Assembly: GCA_012728855.1 (NCBI GenBank)
Contig: JAAYEH010000281.1
Span: 1-64,000 of the forward strand
Direction of reading: 5' to 3'
Length of the DNA: 64,000 bases
Source: Rhodopirellula sp.
Lineage (GTDB): Bacteria > Planctomycetota > Planctomycetia > Pirellulales > Thermoguttaceae
Shown here one piece after another: positions 33,451-42,542 of this stretch (within the stretch, counting starts at the first letter, position 1; each line of letters starts with the position of its first letter). The translations under genes and the position numbers were made by a program. A model generated the notes under the pieces. The model had not been told where the DNA came from, did no database searches, and worked only from the letters and a program-made list of their open reading frames with translations.

Positions 33451-33897
33451 CTACTCGAACCCTCCCGCGTAACCCAATCGTCGAAAAGCCTCCATCACCT
33501 GCCTCGGTTGAATCTCGATCGCCTGCGGACACGCAGAGCGCAATTCGTCGCGGAGCGTGACGATCTCATCTCGCAAGGCCGCGGCGCGGAGGAATTCTTG
33601 ATTCTGAGTCGCTTCCGACTGCTCATCCCAGAGTCGCTGCAAACGTTCGCGGGCCGCGATCGCCTCGGGAGGCAAAACCACGTGAAGCAGTGTGTCGACC
33701 AAATCGTCGTCGACAATTCCCAGCAGGAACCAGTGAAGCGGGTGGCCCTGGTGGCACGAAGCGCGATTCAATCGGTGCAGCCATGCGATGGTCATCACGG
33801 GAAATCGCACCGCGACGAACCGCTCCTTATGAATGCATGTCACCGCCCGCAGCAGCTTCGGCTCATAGCGGCTCTCAGCCAGCATAACTTCGTCCAT
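33451..33897 (-). CDS. UVR-motif-like hypothetical protein
   Basis: This 148-residue protein starts at an ATG at 33897 with GAGAGAAG upstream. The second half contains a UvrB/UvrC-like helical hairpin (EQSEATQNQEFLRAAALRDE and IVTLRDELR), with an ExxFExAAxLRDxIxxL-like pattern, after a domain without known family that contains WLHRLNRASCHQGHPLHWFL. It is cytoplasmic with no signal peptide. The UVR motif usually mediates protein-protein contact. It is not a repair nuclease by itself. Its neighbours give no clue. Confidence 0.6.
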   Translation of the reverse strand: MDEVMLAESRYEPKLLRAVTCIHKERFVAVRFPVMTIAWLHRLNRASCHQGHPLHWFLLGIVDDDLVDTLLHVVLPPEAIAARERLQRLWDEQSEATQNQEFLRAAALRDEIVTLRDELRSACPQAIEIQPRQVMEAFRRLGYAGGFE

Positions 33898-34203
33898 CTT
33901 CTCTCTTCCATTCCGAATAAGCGCGCACCCCCAGACAGGCCCATGGCCAGCCGGTCGGGATTGCCCGCGCATTATTACCTGTTCTCTGTTCCCCTCAGAG
34001 GGCCTCTATCCTCTGGGCTACTGGATTCCAAGCGTAGTCGTTTGCGGCGATTCCAGCAAGCAAATAATCCGATTTCACCTCGATTTTACCAAAAACAGTC
34101 CCAATAGGGGGACGGCGTTCCTATTCTGCGCCAAAAAGCTAGAATCATAGGTTCGGTCGGGCAGTGGCGGCACTTCTATGGCGTTCTGAAGAGGAAGGTT
34201 TCC

Positions 34204-34368
34204 ATGGGCAAGTCCAAGAAAAAGGTTGAGACGGTATTCCTGGTTTGCGAAGAGACGGGCGATTACAACTACTCTCTGCGGCGGAAGCCGGGAGGGGAGA
34301 AGCTGAAGTTGAAGAAGTACAGCCCCAGGCTTCGCAAACACACTCTGCACGCCGAGAAGAAGAAGTAG
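34204..34368 (+). CDS. rpmG: 50S ribosomal protein L33
   Basis: This is a short 54-residue gene. The protein [20 protein letters not shown] then [11 protein letters not shown] and a basic tail [12 protein letters not shown] matches L33, a small component of the large subunit near the E site. It has only one Cys (residue 15), so it is the zinc-free form that lacks the CxxC pairs of the C+ type. The ATG at 34204 has GAAGAGGAAGG upstream. RecJ follows 20 bp later on the same strand. Confidence 0.9.
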   Translation: MGKSKKKVETVFLVCEETGDYNYSLRRKPGGEKLKLKKYSPRLRKHTLHAEKKK

Positions 34369-34387
34369 GCTGCCGCCGCGGCAATAC

Positions 34388-36133
34388 ATGGCCAAACGCT
34401 GGCGTATCCACCCCCACGATCCCGACTCTATCGCCTCCCTCGAGAGGTCGGCCCGGGTTCCAGCCGTAGTCGCTCAGTTGCTGGTGTGCCGTGGCATTCG
34501 CAGTCCCGAGGTGGCCCATCAGTTTCTTAGCCCCAAGCTATCTGCTCTGCGCGATCCCGCCGAGTTGCCCGGCTGTGCGGACGCGACCGGCCGATTGCAC
34601 GAGGCGATTGCCGCCGGAAAGCGGATTATCGTCTATGGCGATTACGACGTCGACGGGATCACCGGCACGGCTCTCTTGCGGCAATGCATCAAGCTGCTCG
34701 GTGGCAATGTCGGCTACTACGTGCCGCACCGGGTCGACGAGGGCTATGGGCTGAACGAGGAGGCCGTTCGCTCGCTTGCGGCTGAAAAAGCCGAATGGAT
34801 TGTCACGGTCGATTGCGGGATCAACAGCGTCGAACCTGCCGCCACCGTTCGAAAACTCGGCTTGGAGCTGATTGTCACCGATCACCACGAACCGGGACCG
34901 CATCTGCCCGAAGCCGCGGCGATCGTTCATCCGCGGCTGCCCGGTCATTGCTATCCCTTCGGCGGGCTCAGTGGGTCGGGCGTGGCCTTTAAGCTCGCCT
35001 GGTCGCTGTGCCAGCAGGCCAGCGGCGCGAAGCGGGTCAGCGAGCGAATGAAGGAATTCCTGCTTCAGGCAGTCGGACTTGCCGCGATGGGCACCATTGC
35101 CGACGTTGTACCGCTGGTCGATGAGAACCGTGTGCTCGTTCGGCACGGACTGGACAGCCTGAAGAAAGTCCCCCCGCTCGGCTTGGCCACACTGCTGCGG
35201 ATTACCGAATTGGATCGTAAGCCGCTGCTGGACAGCGAGGATGTGGCGTTCACGCTCGGCCCGCGGCTCAATGCCGCGGGGCGGCTCGGGCAGGCCCAGT
35301 TGGCGGTCGAGTTGCTTGTGACCGATCGAGCGGACCGGGCCGAAGAACTGGCGCAATACGTGGACCGCCTCAACGCGAGCCGGCAGACCCTGGAACGCAG
35401 CGTCTACCTTGCTGCCAACAAGCAGGCCAAAGAAGAATTCGATCTACAGAACGATGCCGCGCTGGTTCTGGCGGACCGTGGCTGGCATCCCGGCGTGATT
35501 GGAATCGTGGCCGGGCGTTTGGCGGAGAGGTATCACCGACCGGTGGTGCTCATAGCCTGGGACCAGATGGGGGTGAAACCGGGAATCGGTTCCGCCCGCA
35601 GTGTACCGGGATTCGCTCTTCACACGGCGCTTCAGACTTGCGGAGCCCATCTGATCAGCCACGGTGGCCACGCTGCTGCGGCGGGCCTGAGGATCGAGGA
35701 GTCGAAACTCGACGAGTTTCGCTCCGATTTCTGCGAGCATGCGGCGGGGGCCATTGGGGAAGAAGAGCGGACCGCCGAACTGATGATTGACGCCGAAGCC
35801 CCGCTCAGTGCGCTGACGTTGCGGACGGTCGAGCAAATCGAGCAGCTTGCCCCGTTTGGGCAGGCGAATCCGCGGCCGGTGCTCTGCACGAGCGGCGTGC
35901 GGCTGGTCGATCCGCCGCGGCCGTTGGGGTCGAGCGGACGCCATCTTTCCATGAAACTCGTACAGCACGAAATCTCGCTTCGCGCGGTCGCCTTTGGCGG
36001 GGGGGATTGGGCCGAAGACCTTGCTTCGACCGCTGGTCCCCTCGATGTCGCCTTCCGGCCGGTAATCAATACGTTTCGCGGCCGTCGCAGCGTGGAACTG
36101 CACCTGGTCGATTGGCGCCCCTGCCAAACGTAG
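34388..36133 (+). CDS. recJ: Single-stranded-DNA-specific exonuclease RecJ
   Basis: This 581-residue protein carries the DHH phosphoesterase motifs: RIIVYGDYDVDGITGTALL, WIVTVDCGINS, LIVTDHHEPG, and LAAMGTIADVVPLVDENR. The DHHA1 region contains SARSVPGFALHTALQ and HGGHAAAAGLRI (GGH). All manganese-binding Asp and His residues are in place and the length is normal. RecJ degrades single-stranded DNA 5' to 3' in mismatch repair and recombination. It lies right after rpmG, possibly co-transcribed with it. The start ATG is at 34388. Confidence 0.97.
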   Translation: MAKRWRIHPHDPDSIASLERSARVPAVVAQLLVCRGIRSPEVAHQFLSPKLSALRDPAELPGCADATGRLHEAIAAGKRIIVYGDYDVDGITGTALLRQCIKLLGGNVGYYVPHRVDEGYGLNEEAVRSLAAEKAEWIVTVDCGINSVEPAATVRKLGLELIVTDHHEPGPHLPEAAAIVHPRLPGHCYPFGGLSGSGVAFKLAWSLCQQASGAKRVSERMKEFLLQAVGLAAMGTIADVVPLVDENRVLVRHGLDSLKKVPPLGLATLLRITELDRKPLLDSEDVAFTLGPRLNAAGRLGQAQLAVELLVTDRADRAEELAQYVDRLNASRQTLERSVYLAANKQAKEEFDLQNDAALVLADRGWHPGVIGIVAGRLAERYHRPVVLIAWDQMGVKPGIGSARSVPGFALHTALQTCGAHLISHGGHAAAAGLRIEESKLDEFRSDFCEHAAGAIGEEERTAELMIDAEAPLSALTLRTVEQIEQLAPFGQANPRPVLCTSGVRLVDPPRPLGSSGRHLSMKLVQHEISLRAVAFGGGDWAEDLASTAGPLDVAFRPVINTFRGRRSVELHLVDWRPCQT

Positions 36134-36314
36134 GGGTTCAAGTCCGTCTTGATCCGTCTGCCGGGCTCTGGTATCGTCCGCGATCCGTAGGCGAGCGGCA
36201 GGCATGGTTTTACCCGCAGGATGGACAGGAATGTCCGTTCTGCAATTTGGTAACCGGCTTTCCACCGCTCGCCTTACTCCAGCTTTCGGTTCCCTCTTCG
36301 ACGGGGCAATAACC

Positions 36315-36593
36315 ATGATTCGACTAGGTTCTGTGGGGCTATTGGCACTGGCAATCGCCATGGCGATAACCAATCCCAATCAGGATTCGCACAAGAAGAC
36401 GGTCTATGCAACGATGCACGGCAGAACGGACGGCGGCTCGATGCTGGGCAATCTCGCCGGCGCCGTTCTCAGCGACCTGGACCTCGTGCCCTACCAATAT
36501 CACAACTACGTCGTCTTCTCAACGATGACCTTCCAAGACGATCTCGTTTCCGTCGGAGCGTTGAACAAGGTATGGCCGACCGGCAGCGATTGA
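36315..36593 (+). CDS. DUF4359-like small membrane-anchored protein
   Basis: This 92-residue protein is taken from the ATG at 36315, which begins MIRLGSVGLLALAIAMAITN, a membrane segment or uncleaved signal. The frame back to 36204 shows no better start. NPNQDSHKK just after the membrane helix is the signature seen in DUF4359 proteins. The rest is polar (YQYHNYVVFSTMTFQDDLVS), ending in a short predicted beta region. It is followed after 15 bp by a large palindromic repeat that may act as its terminator. Function is unknown. Confidence 0.6.
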   Translation: MIRLGSVGLLALAIAMAITNPNQDSHKKTVYATMHGRTDGGSMLGNLAGAVLSDLDLVPYQYHNYVVFSTMTFQDDLVSVGALNKVWPTGSD

Positions 36594-36608
36594 CGGTGAA
36601 ACCGAGAA

Positions 36609-36699
36609 GGGGTCGGGAGTCTTTTTCCGTATCGGCCACCAACCACCACGGACATGCCGAGCGGCGATGAGGCCGATACGGAAAAAGACTCCCGACCCC
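36609..36699. repeat. Family-1 palindromic repeat (copy 1)
   Basis: The 29 bp arms at 36609-36637 (beginning GGGGTCGGGAGTCTTTTTCC) and 36671-36699 are perfectly complementary around a 33 nt loop. Other copies lie at 50306-50397 and 58677-58767. It starts 15 bp after the stop of the preceding gene and contains a T5/A5 run, so it could stop transcription. Confidence 0.9.
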
Positions 36700-36861
36700 C
36701 TTGCACGCCACGGCTCTCCGTCATTGCGGCAATTATTCTCTCGCCCGTGTTAAGGCGAGCGGCACCGTCAACCGATTTGCTTCGATTATCGCCTACCGCT
36801 AGAATCAATTGCTGCACCACCCGCCGGTGGCGTCGGGCCGAGGGCAACTGAGGAAAGCGAT

Positions 36862-38184
36862 ATGAGACCTTTGACGACATTGGTGTCGTTGGCCGCTGCT
36901 GTGTGGTTTGGCCTCCTTTCGATATCCCAGGCGGCTTCGTGCGCCCGACCAGTCCTGCTGGTTCACGGCATGTCCTGGGACATGGATTGCGACGACCAAA
37001 CCTGGGGTGTCTGCTCCACGAGCGGCGGCGATTCCAAGACGAGTTGGAATGGGATGATCGGGTATCTCCAGTCGCGGGGATTTCGCTACGGCGGCACCCT
37101 CCGCGCGCACCAAGGTCGAATCGATTCGCCCCAGTGCCTTGATGCCGGTGAAGCCGCGGCGGCACCCGCGACGGCCGATCTTTTCGTGCTGAAGTTCTCG
37201 CGGTCGGCCAATGTCGATGGGTTGGCTTTGAAATCGCTGGAGCTGGCCGAAGCCATCAAGCAAGTTTGTCGGATGACAGGCGCCGACAAGGTGCGATTGG
37301 TGGCCCACAGTGCCGGCGGCCTGGTGGCGAGGGCCTACCTCCAGAACGCGTTGCCCGGGGTCTGCTATGCACACGACGTCGATCGGCTGATTACGATTGC
37401 CACTCCGCATCTTGGAGCCGGGCTGGCCGAGCACTTCGGCGACTTCCTGGGCACGCGCGCCACGGCACTGAGTCCGGACGGACCATTTCTCCGCGAGTTG
37501 AACACGACGCTGGCTCTCCCCACGGACGTGGACTTCGCCTCCATCGTGGTCCGCGGCATCGCCGCCGACCAGCGCGGTGACGCGGACCGCTATCGGGAAA
37601 TGATCGACGACGCCTTCTTGTCACGGCTCCCCGTCGAGTACCGTCTCGGCGGCGATCAAGTGGTTCACGTCTGCAGCCAGAACCTTCGCCTGGCGCCCTG
37701 CGCGGCCCGATATGAACTCGCGACCGGCCGGCCCGTACAGTACGTGCTCGCGCGTGTCGCGGATCCTTCGCCGCGCGACATGTCGCCTCGCGAAACTCGC
37801 GTCCACGTCGTCGCGCCGCAGGACGCCACCGTCGAGCGACTCGTCTTCGGCCTCCTCCGCGACGACGCCGCGCTCTGGCAGGCGGCCGGATCGGATCGGC
37901 TGGAATCGTGGATCGAGTGGCAGGCGCGGCTTCATGCCGGCGGCGCGCTGGAGCAGTACACGATCCAAGAGCACCCTATGTCGGAGGTGCGAAACGTGGA
38001 ACTCCAGCAGTTCGCGATCGTGGGCGTCGAGGGCGACGCCCGCCATTACACGTTTTCCGGAAAGACCTGGTCGAGTAACCGCGTCATCCCCTGTCGCCGG
38101 CGTTGGATGGAAGCCGCCGGCACGATGAGCTTGGCCTTCGACCGCTTCGGCCGCGTCGTTGTGGCGCACGCCAACGTTCACTGA
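36862..38184 (+). CDS. Secreted alpha/beta-hydrolase (lipase-like)
   Basis: This 440-residue protein has a signal peptide (TLVSLAAAVWFGLLSISQAA). PVLLVHGMSWDMD forms the oxyanion-hole strand, VRLVAHSAGGLVARAYLQ holds the nucleophile Ser in an AHSAGG elbow, and ATPHLGAGLAEHF follows as in PGAP1/triacylglycerol lipase-type hydrolases. Several Cys pairs in the N-terminal part suggest disulphides after export. The C-terminal 120 residues are beta-rich and unrecognised. It would hydrolyse esters outside the cytoplasm. Its gene end overlaps the minus-strand gene at 38178 by 7 bp. Confidence 0.8.
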   Translation: MRPLTTLVSLAAAVWFGLLSISQAASCARPVLLVHGMSWDMDCDDQTWGVCSTSGGDSKTSWNGMIGYLQSRGFRYGGTLRAHQGRIDSPQCLDAGEAAAAPATADLFVLKFSRSANVDGLALKSLELAEAIKQVCRMTGADKVRLVAHSAGGLVARAYLQNALPGVCYAHDVDRLITIATPHLGAGLAEHFGDFLGTRATALSPDGPFLRELNTTLALPTDVDFASIVVRGIAADQRGDADRYREMIDDAFLSRLPVEYRLGGDQVVHVCSQNLRLAPCAARYELATGRPVQYVLARVADPSPRDMSPRETRVHVVAPQDATVERLVFGLLRDDAALWQAAGSDRLESWIEWQARLHAGGALEQYTIQEHPMSEVRNVELQQFAIVGVEGDARHYTFSGKTWSSNRVIPCRRRWMEAAGTMSLAFDRFGRVVVAHANVH

Positions 38185-38417
38185 CGACGGTATCCCAGTT
38201 CCTTGATGACAGCGAGCATTTCCTCGTAGGTAATGAAGCGGCGGCGGTGTTGGCTCTTGTACTCGTCGATCGCCACGGCCAGTTCGCGGGCCTCATTGGA
38301 AAGCCCCTCGTGGCTGTTGGTGAACTGGCGGCGTTCGACGGCCGGCCTGGGAGTCGTGACGGTGTAGTTGCGGCGGTCGACAAAGGCGTTGCTGCTTGTG
38401 TCTACGTCCTGTGGCAT
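38178..38417 (-). CDS. Small unknown helical protein
   Basis: This 79-residue protein starts at an ATG at 38417; the frame to 38507 lacks a ribosome binding site. The sequence has RRNYTVTTPRPAVERRQFTN followed by a helical part (SNEARELAVAIDEYKSQHRR) and ends RRFITYEEMLAVIKELGYRR, a pattern I associate with short planctomycete hypothetical proteins. It is probably soluble. There is no functional clue from neighbours. It is convergent with, and slightly overlapping, the lipase gene. Confidence 0.6.
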   Translation of the reverse strand: MPQDVDTSSNAFVDRRNYTVTTPRPAVERRQFTNSHEGLSNEARELAVAIDEYKSQHRRRFITYEEMLAVIKELGYRRQ

Positions 38418-38592
38418 GGCACTGCTCCTATCTGGCTGGCGCCCGCGCGGAGGGATTTGTCTTTGCAACCCTAGCTTGAAATCGTCCAATTGGCCCCAGC
38501 AAAGCAAGTCCGTCGTGGGAAAAACGGCGAGATAACGGAAAAACGAGATTGTTCGGTCGTGCGGATGGGAGGGACGGAATCGCCGGCAACAC

Positions 38593-39486
38593 TCATCGCA
38601 GACGCCGCTCGCCCGGCTGCGCCGCCAAATCGACGCGACCGAGCAACTCGCGGCTCGGTTCGTGCCCCGGATCCAAGGCGATCGCTTCCCGGGCGGCTGA
38701 CACCGCCCGATCGGGCCGCCCCGCGGCCAATTCGGCCTCGCCCAATCGGTACAGGATCTCCGCCGTTGGTCGACCGCGAAGCCTGGCCGATGTCAGCCTT
38801 GCAACGGCGTCGTCGTACCGCCCCAACGCCGAGCAAATAACCCCATCCAGAAGGAGGACGTGCTGCGGCTCTTCTCCCGGGGGATATATGTCAGAGAGGC
38901 TTTGCAGGGTAACCAGGGCACGCTGCGGCTGGTCCAGCCGCAAGTACAGTGCGGCGATCTCGAAAAGAACTTGTCCATCGGTGGGGTTGTACTGGATCGA
39001 CCTCTGAAAATCGGCCAGTGCCTCGCGCGACATGCCGCGTGCTTGCTTGATCCGGGCCAAGACGGCCCAGGCGCCGGGAGATTTCGGGTCGAGCGTCAAC
39101 GCGACCTGAGCCGATTGGAGCGACAGATCCCAGTGCCCCAGGTCTCGCTGCATCTCGGCGATACGCACCCGCAGCGCGGCGTCTTTGGGGGCCAATTCCC
39201 CCGCCTCAAGCATTTGGACGACGGCCGCATCACGCTCGCCGCGGCGCCAAAGGGCCTCGGCGTAGTGGCAGTGGGAGTCGGGATCGTCGGGGCAGGAAGC
39301 GACCGCTTTGGCGAACAGCTTCTCCGCTTCCAGCCAATCCGTTCGCTCCGCGGCCGCCAGACCCTGCTGGCAGAGTTGCCGGCTGGTTGCCAGGGGGCGG
39401 GAAACCGGTCGTTTCCATCCGGGTAGCTGGCATCCTGCCTGATAGAGCACAAGGCCAAATACGACGAGCAACAGTCGAACCGGCAT
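38593..39486 (-). CDS. TPR-repeat lipoprotein
   Basis: This 297-residue protein starts at an ATG at 39486. The signal peptide MPVRLLLVVFGLVLYQAGC ends in a lipobox (YQAGC), giving a lipid-anchored Cys19. The rest is six or more tetratricopeptide repeats, with conserved positions in ATSRQLCQQGLAAAERTDWL, SHCHYAEALWRRGERDAAVV, AWAVLARIKQARGMSREALA and ILYRLGEAELAAGRPDRAVS. Such lipoproteins act as membrane-bound scaffolds in the periplasm. The frame up to 39738 passes through a palindromic repeat and is rejected. Confidence 0.8.
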   Translation of the reverse strand: MPVRLLLVVFGLVLYQAGCQLPGWKRPVSRPLATSRQLCQQGLAAAERTDWLEAEKLFAKAVASCPDDPDSHCHYAEALWRRGERDAAVVQMLEAGELAPKDAALRVRIAEMQRDLGHWDLSLQSAQVALTLDPKSPGAWAVLARIKQARGMSREALADFQRSIQYNPTDGQVLFEIAALYLRLDQPQRALVTLQSLSDIYPPGEEPQHVLLLDGVICSALGRYDDAVARLTSARLRGRPTAEILYRLGEAELAAGRPDRAVSAAREAIALDPGHEPSRELLGRVDLAAQPGERRLR

Positions 39487-39987
39487 TCCATCTCTGAAAA
39501 CAGGCGGTTGGGGAGAAAGCAGCGCGGGGTACTTTAGCAAAACCGACCTGTCGCGACCATCCCGATTTCCGCTCGGCTGAATTCGCGCAGGTTTAAAAAA
39601 CGGGGACTGGCTCCGAGCCGAATAGCTTCTGCCGGCGAAAAACATGGATCGGCGAGGTGCCTGTCCCCGTTTTTTGAACCATGCCCAAATTCGCATCACT
39701 CCCACCAGGCAAACACCTGATCGATGTGGTCGATGCATCCGTCTTGCCGCCCGTGGCGATCTCCCAAAGTTCGATCTTCTCGAACTTCTCCAGCCAGAGG
39801 ATCTGGGTTTGGCCTGCCCCGCAAAGCGGGGCAGTCGCGTGATGAAGGCCCCGTCGGGGCCGTGGTCCGTAATGCATACATTTCCCGAATACTTGCCCGT
39901 TGTTCGTGGCCCATTCCTTGTGAACCTGCACGACGCCTCGGGCTGCTGTTTCCGTCAACGTTTTCGATCATGTTCGGCCTGGAGCGT
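39487..39987. other. 500 bp intergenic region with GC hairpins and no convincing gene
   Basis: It contains family-2 repeat copy d (39590-39680) and two perfect GC hairpins, TGCCCCGCAAAGCGGGGCA near 39813 and GGCCCCGTCGGGGCC near 39846. A minus-strand frame (39593-39958) ends inside the repeat and has no recognised motif. It could be decayed coding sequence. Confidence 0.45.
39590..39680. repeat. Family-2 palindromic repeat (copy d)
   Basis: The arms are GGTTTAAAAAACGGGGACTG on the left and CTGTCCCCGTTTTTTGAACC on the right. Between them is the AACATGGATC motif also present in copies a and b. It lies about 100 bp upstream of the TPR lipoprotein gene. Confidence 0.8.
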
Positions 39988-40569
39988 CTACGAATCGCGG
40001 AAGCCTTCGAAACGGAAGACCTCCATGGACGCTTTCCCTTTGAGCGGCCGCAGTCCCTGAGACCGGCCCTTGCAGTGCTGATAGACCTGCGCCCAGGCCG
40101 GTTCGCTGACGCTGATCGTGTCGGGTTCCGCCGTTCCCTCCACACGGGAAGCAGTGTTCACCGTGTCGCCCCACACGTCGAACGCATAGTGTTGATTGCC
40201 GGCCATCCCGGCCACGACCGGACCCGTATGGATGCCGATGCGGACTTTCCAGGCCGCACGGCAACTGCGGGCCGCCTCGATCATCTCGACGCCACAGCGG
40301 AGACAGGCGAGGACCGGGTTGTCGTAGCGCTGCATCAGCCCGGCGGTGATCATCATGCAATCGCCGATCGTCAGCGGATTTCCGTCCGTGCTGATCTCGT
40401 AATAGCCGGCTATCGGTTCGAGTCTTTGCTTGCAACCTCTACGCGCCGTGCGCACAAGCCTGCGGGACTCAGTGGCAAGTGCAGTGGCGTGGGATGGACC
40501 GCTGATCGGTGCTGCCGTCCTGCTGGTCCACTTTCGTGCGAGAGCAATGGCAGCCAAAGGCAGAGTCAT
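39988..40569 (-). pseudogene. Class III nucleotidyl cyclase, N-terminally truncated
   Basis: The C-terminal two thirds match the class III adenylate/guanylate cyclase catalytic domain: LTIGDCMMITAGL, RIGIHTGPVVAGMAGNQHYA then FDVWGDTVNTASRVE, and LKGKASMEVFRFEGF. The conserved transition-state Asn and Arg of NTASR are present. The start of the domain, with the first metal-binding Asp (FxDIxGFT), is missing. The 60 residues before EISTDGNPL are unlike cyclase sequence. No upstream sensor domain is found. An active enzyme is unlikely unless a different start or partner exists. Confidence 0.65.
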
Positions 40570-40780
40570 AGTTCATCGCGATGTTCTATGCTCATCAAGG
40601 AGATCGCGCATAGGCGAAAGAGCGAAAGCGGGAAAAAGGGCCGCGAAACGCGTTTCGCAGCGCCAGGCGATCGGCCGCGTCGCCCGGCGTATAAGACCGC
40701 GGGATGGCGGGCCAGTGAACCCCGTTGCGTCTGCTGCACCGATCCGCTATGGTTGTCGTGCAGCCGATGGGACATCCGCC

Positions 40781-42514
40781 ATGGACCAAGTTTCGTTCAC
40801 CCTGGAAGCCTGGGACTACGCCGCCTTTGCGGCGTTTTTCCTGGGGCTTTCGCTCGTCGGCTATTGGGCCGGAAGAAAGGAACGCGTCGGCGCCGACGCC
40901 TACTTTCTGGCCGGGCGAAAGCTGCCCTGGTACGTCGTAGGCGGGTCGTTCATCGCCTCGAATATCTCCAGCGAGCACTTCATCGGCATGATTGGGGCTG
41001 CGGTGATTTACGGCCAGTGCGTCTCGATGGCCTGTTGGGGAAACATCGGCTCTTTCACGTTCTTGATCTGGCTGTTCATTCCCTTTCTGCTGGCCTCGCG
41101 AGTGTTTACCATCCCGGAGTTTCTGGAGCGGCGATTCAACGCCACCCTGCGGCAGTTCTTCGCGATGGTTACCGTCATCAGCAATGTCGTGGCTTTCCTG
41201 GCCGCGGTGCTCTATGGCGGAGGACTGGCCATCGCCAGCCTGTTCGGATGGAACCTGTGGCTCTCGATCGTCGTACTGGGTGTGGTAGCCGGAAGTTGGG
41301 CGATCTACGGCGGACTGTCGTCGGTAGCCTGGACCGATCTGTTCACGGTGGTCGTCATGGTGTTCGGAGGGATTCCCGTCACCGTACTTGGCCTCCAGAT
41401 GCTCGACTCCGAGTCGGGTTCGGTCGTCGGCGGTTTCGAAATCATGCTCGAGCGGAACCGGGCCGAGAGCGGGCCTTGGGCCGACGCCGTCCTCGCCTCC
41501 GCACCTCACCTCGGCGGCGGCGAACACTACGATCGCATGTCGGTCGTTCAGCCTGCCACCCATGAATTGGTGCCCTGGACGACGCTCGTCTTCGGCATCT
41601 TCTCGGTGAGCATCTGGTACAACGTGCTCAACCAGTTCATGATCCAACGCGTCCTGGGCGCGAAAGATGCCTACCATGCTCGCATGGGCATCGTGCTGGC
41701 GGGCTTCATGCAGATCCTGCTGCCGGCGATCATCGTTCTGCCCGGAATGATCTTCTTCGCCATGCATCCCGAAACCCTCCAACTCCCCTGGGACCAGGTC
41801 CGGCCGGAGGCCGACAAGACCTTCGTTCGCATGGTCGAGATGCTGGTGCCGGTGGGGCTGCGCGGGCTTGTGCTGGCGGCCCTTTTCGGCGCCATCCAGT
41901 CGACGATCAACTCCGTGCTCAATTCCACGGCGACGGTCGTCACGCTGGACATCTACCGGCGGCTGTTCCGTCCCGGCGCGTCGGACAGACACCTGGTGAA
42001 CGTGGGGATGATCACGTCGGTGGCCGTGCTGCTCATCGCTATGGTGCTCGCCGGTTTCATTTCCCGGCTTGGCAGCAGTCTCTTCGTCTACATCCAGACT
42101 CTCTACGCCTTCTTCGCTCCTCCCTTCTCGGCCGTCTTCCTGCTGGGAATCCTCTGGCGGCGTATCAACGCGCCCGGCGCCACCATCGCCGTCTTCTTCG
42201 GATTCGCCCTGGGAATCGCCATGAAGCTTTACGTGCAATATGTGCCGGCTCATCCGGGCTGGATCGAGCCGTTCGGCAACCAGGCCGCCATCAACTGGAC
42301 TGCCTGCGTCTTGATTTGCGTGGCGGCCAGCCTTTTGACCGGGCGGCCCCCGGCGGACAAGGTAACCGACCAGTTGATCTTCAACTGGCGCCGGCTGAAC
42401 ATCCTGGAAGGGCTCGGCAGCCGCTGGTACACCAGCGTGGTCACCTGGTGGGGGCTGTTTGTTCTCGTCGTTCTGGTGTTGATCATTCTCTGTTCTCCGC
42501 TGGCATACCGATAA
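40781..42514 (+). CDS. Sodium/solute symporter (SSS family)
   Basis: This 577-residue membrane protein starts at an ATG at 40781; the upstream frame to 40430 overlaps the cyclase remnant. It has about 13-14 transmembrane helices. The family pattern is visible in YFLAGRKLPWYVVGGSFIAS, FTIPEFLERRFNATLRQF and STINSVLNSTATVVTLDIYR. Sodium-binding Ser and Thr positions in the last motif are conserved. The substrate cannot be told from sequence. It is followed 28 bp later by a URO-D-family gene, which may act on the imported compound, and it could serve the catabolic cluster that begins 3 kb away. Confidence 0.9.
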   Translation: MDQVSFTLEAWDYAAFAAFFLGLSLVGYWAGRKERVGADAYFLAGRKLPWYVVGGSFIASNISSEHFIGMIGAAVIYGQCVSMACWGNIGSFTFLIWLFIPFLLASRVFTIPEFLERRFNATLRQFFAMVTVISNVVAFLAAVLYGGGLAIASLFGWNLWLSIVVLGVVAGSWAIYGGLSSVAWTDLFTVVVMVFGGIPVTVLGLQMLDSESGSVVGGFEIMLERNRAESGPWADAVLASAPHLGGGEHYDRMSVVQPATHELVPWTTLVFGIFSVSIWYNVLNQFMIQRVLGAKDAYHARMGIVLAGFMQILLPAIIVLPGMIFFAMHPETLQLPWDQVRPEADKTFVRMVEMLVPVGLRGLVLAALFGAIQSTINSVLNSTATVVTLDIYRRLFRPGASDRHLVNVGMITSVAVLLIAMVLAGFISRLGSSLFVYIQTLYAFFAPPFSAVFLLGILWRRINAPGATIAVFFGFALGIAMKLYVQYVPAHPGWIEPFGNQAAINWTACVLICVAASLLTGRPPADKVTDQLIFNWRRLNILEGLGSRWYTSVVTWWGLFVLVVLVLIILCSPLAYR

Positions 42515-42542
42515 TTGCTCTCGCCCGAGAAGGAGTTGCACC

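Noticed and set aside
39593..39958. 121-residue minus-strand frame between TPR lipoprotein and cyclase
   Set aside because: Its end is made of the family-2 repeat and no part matches a known protein; at best a decayed gene.
40430..40780. N-terminal extension of the sodium symporter
   Set aside because: It is Arg/Ala-rich, overlaps the cyclase remnant in antisense and has no membrane segments.
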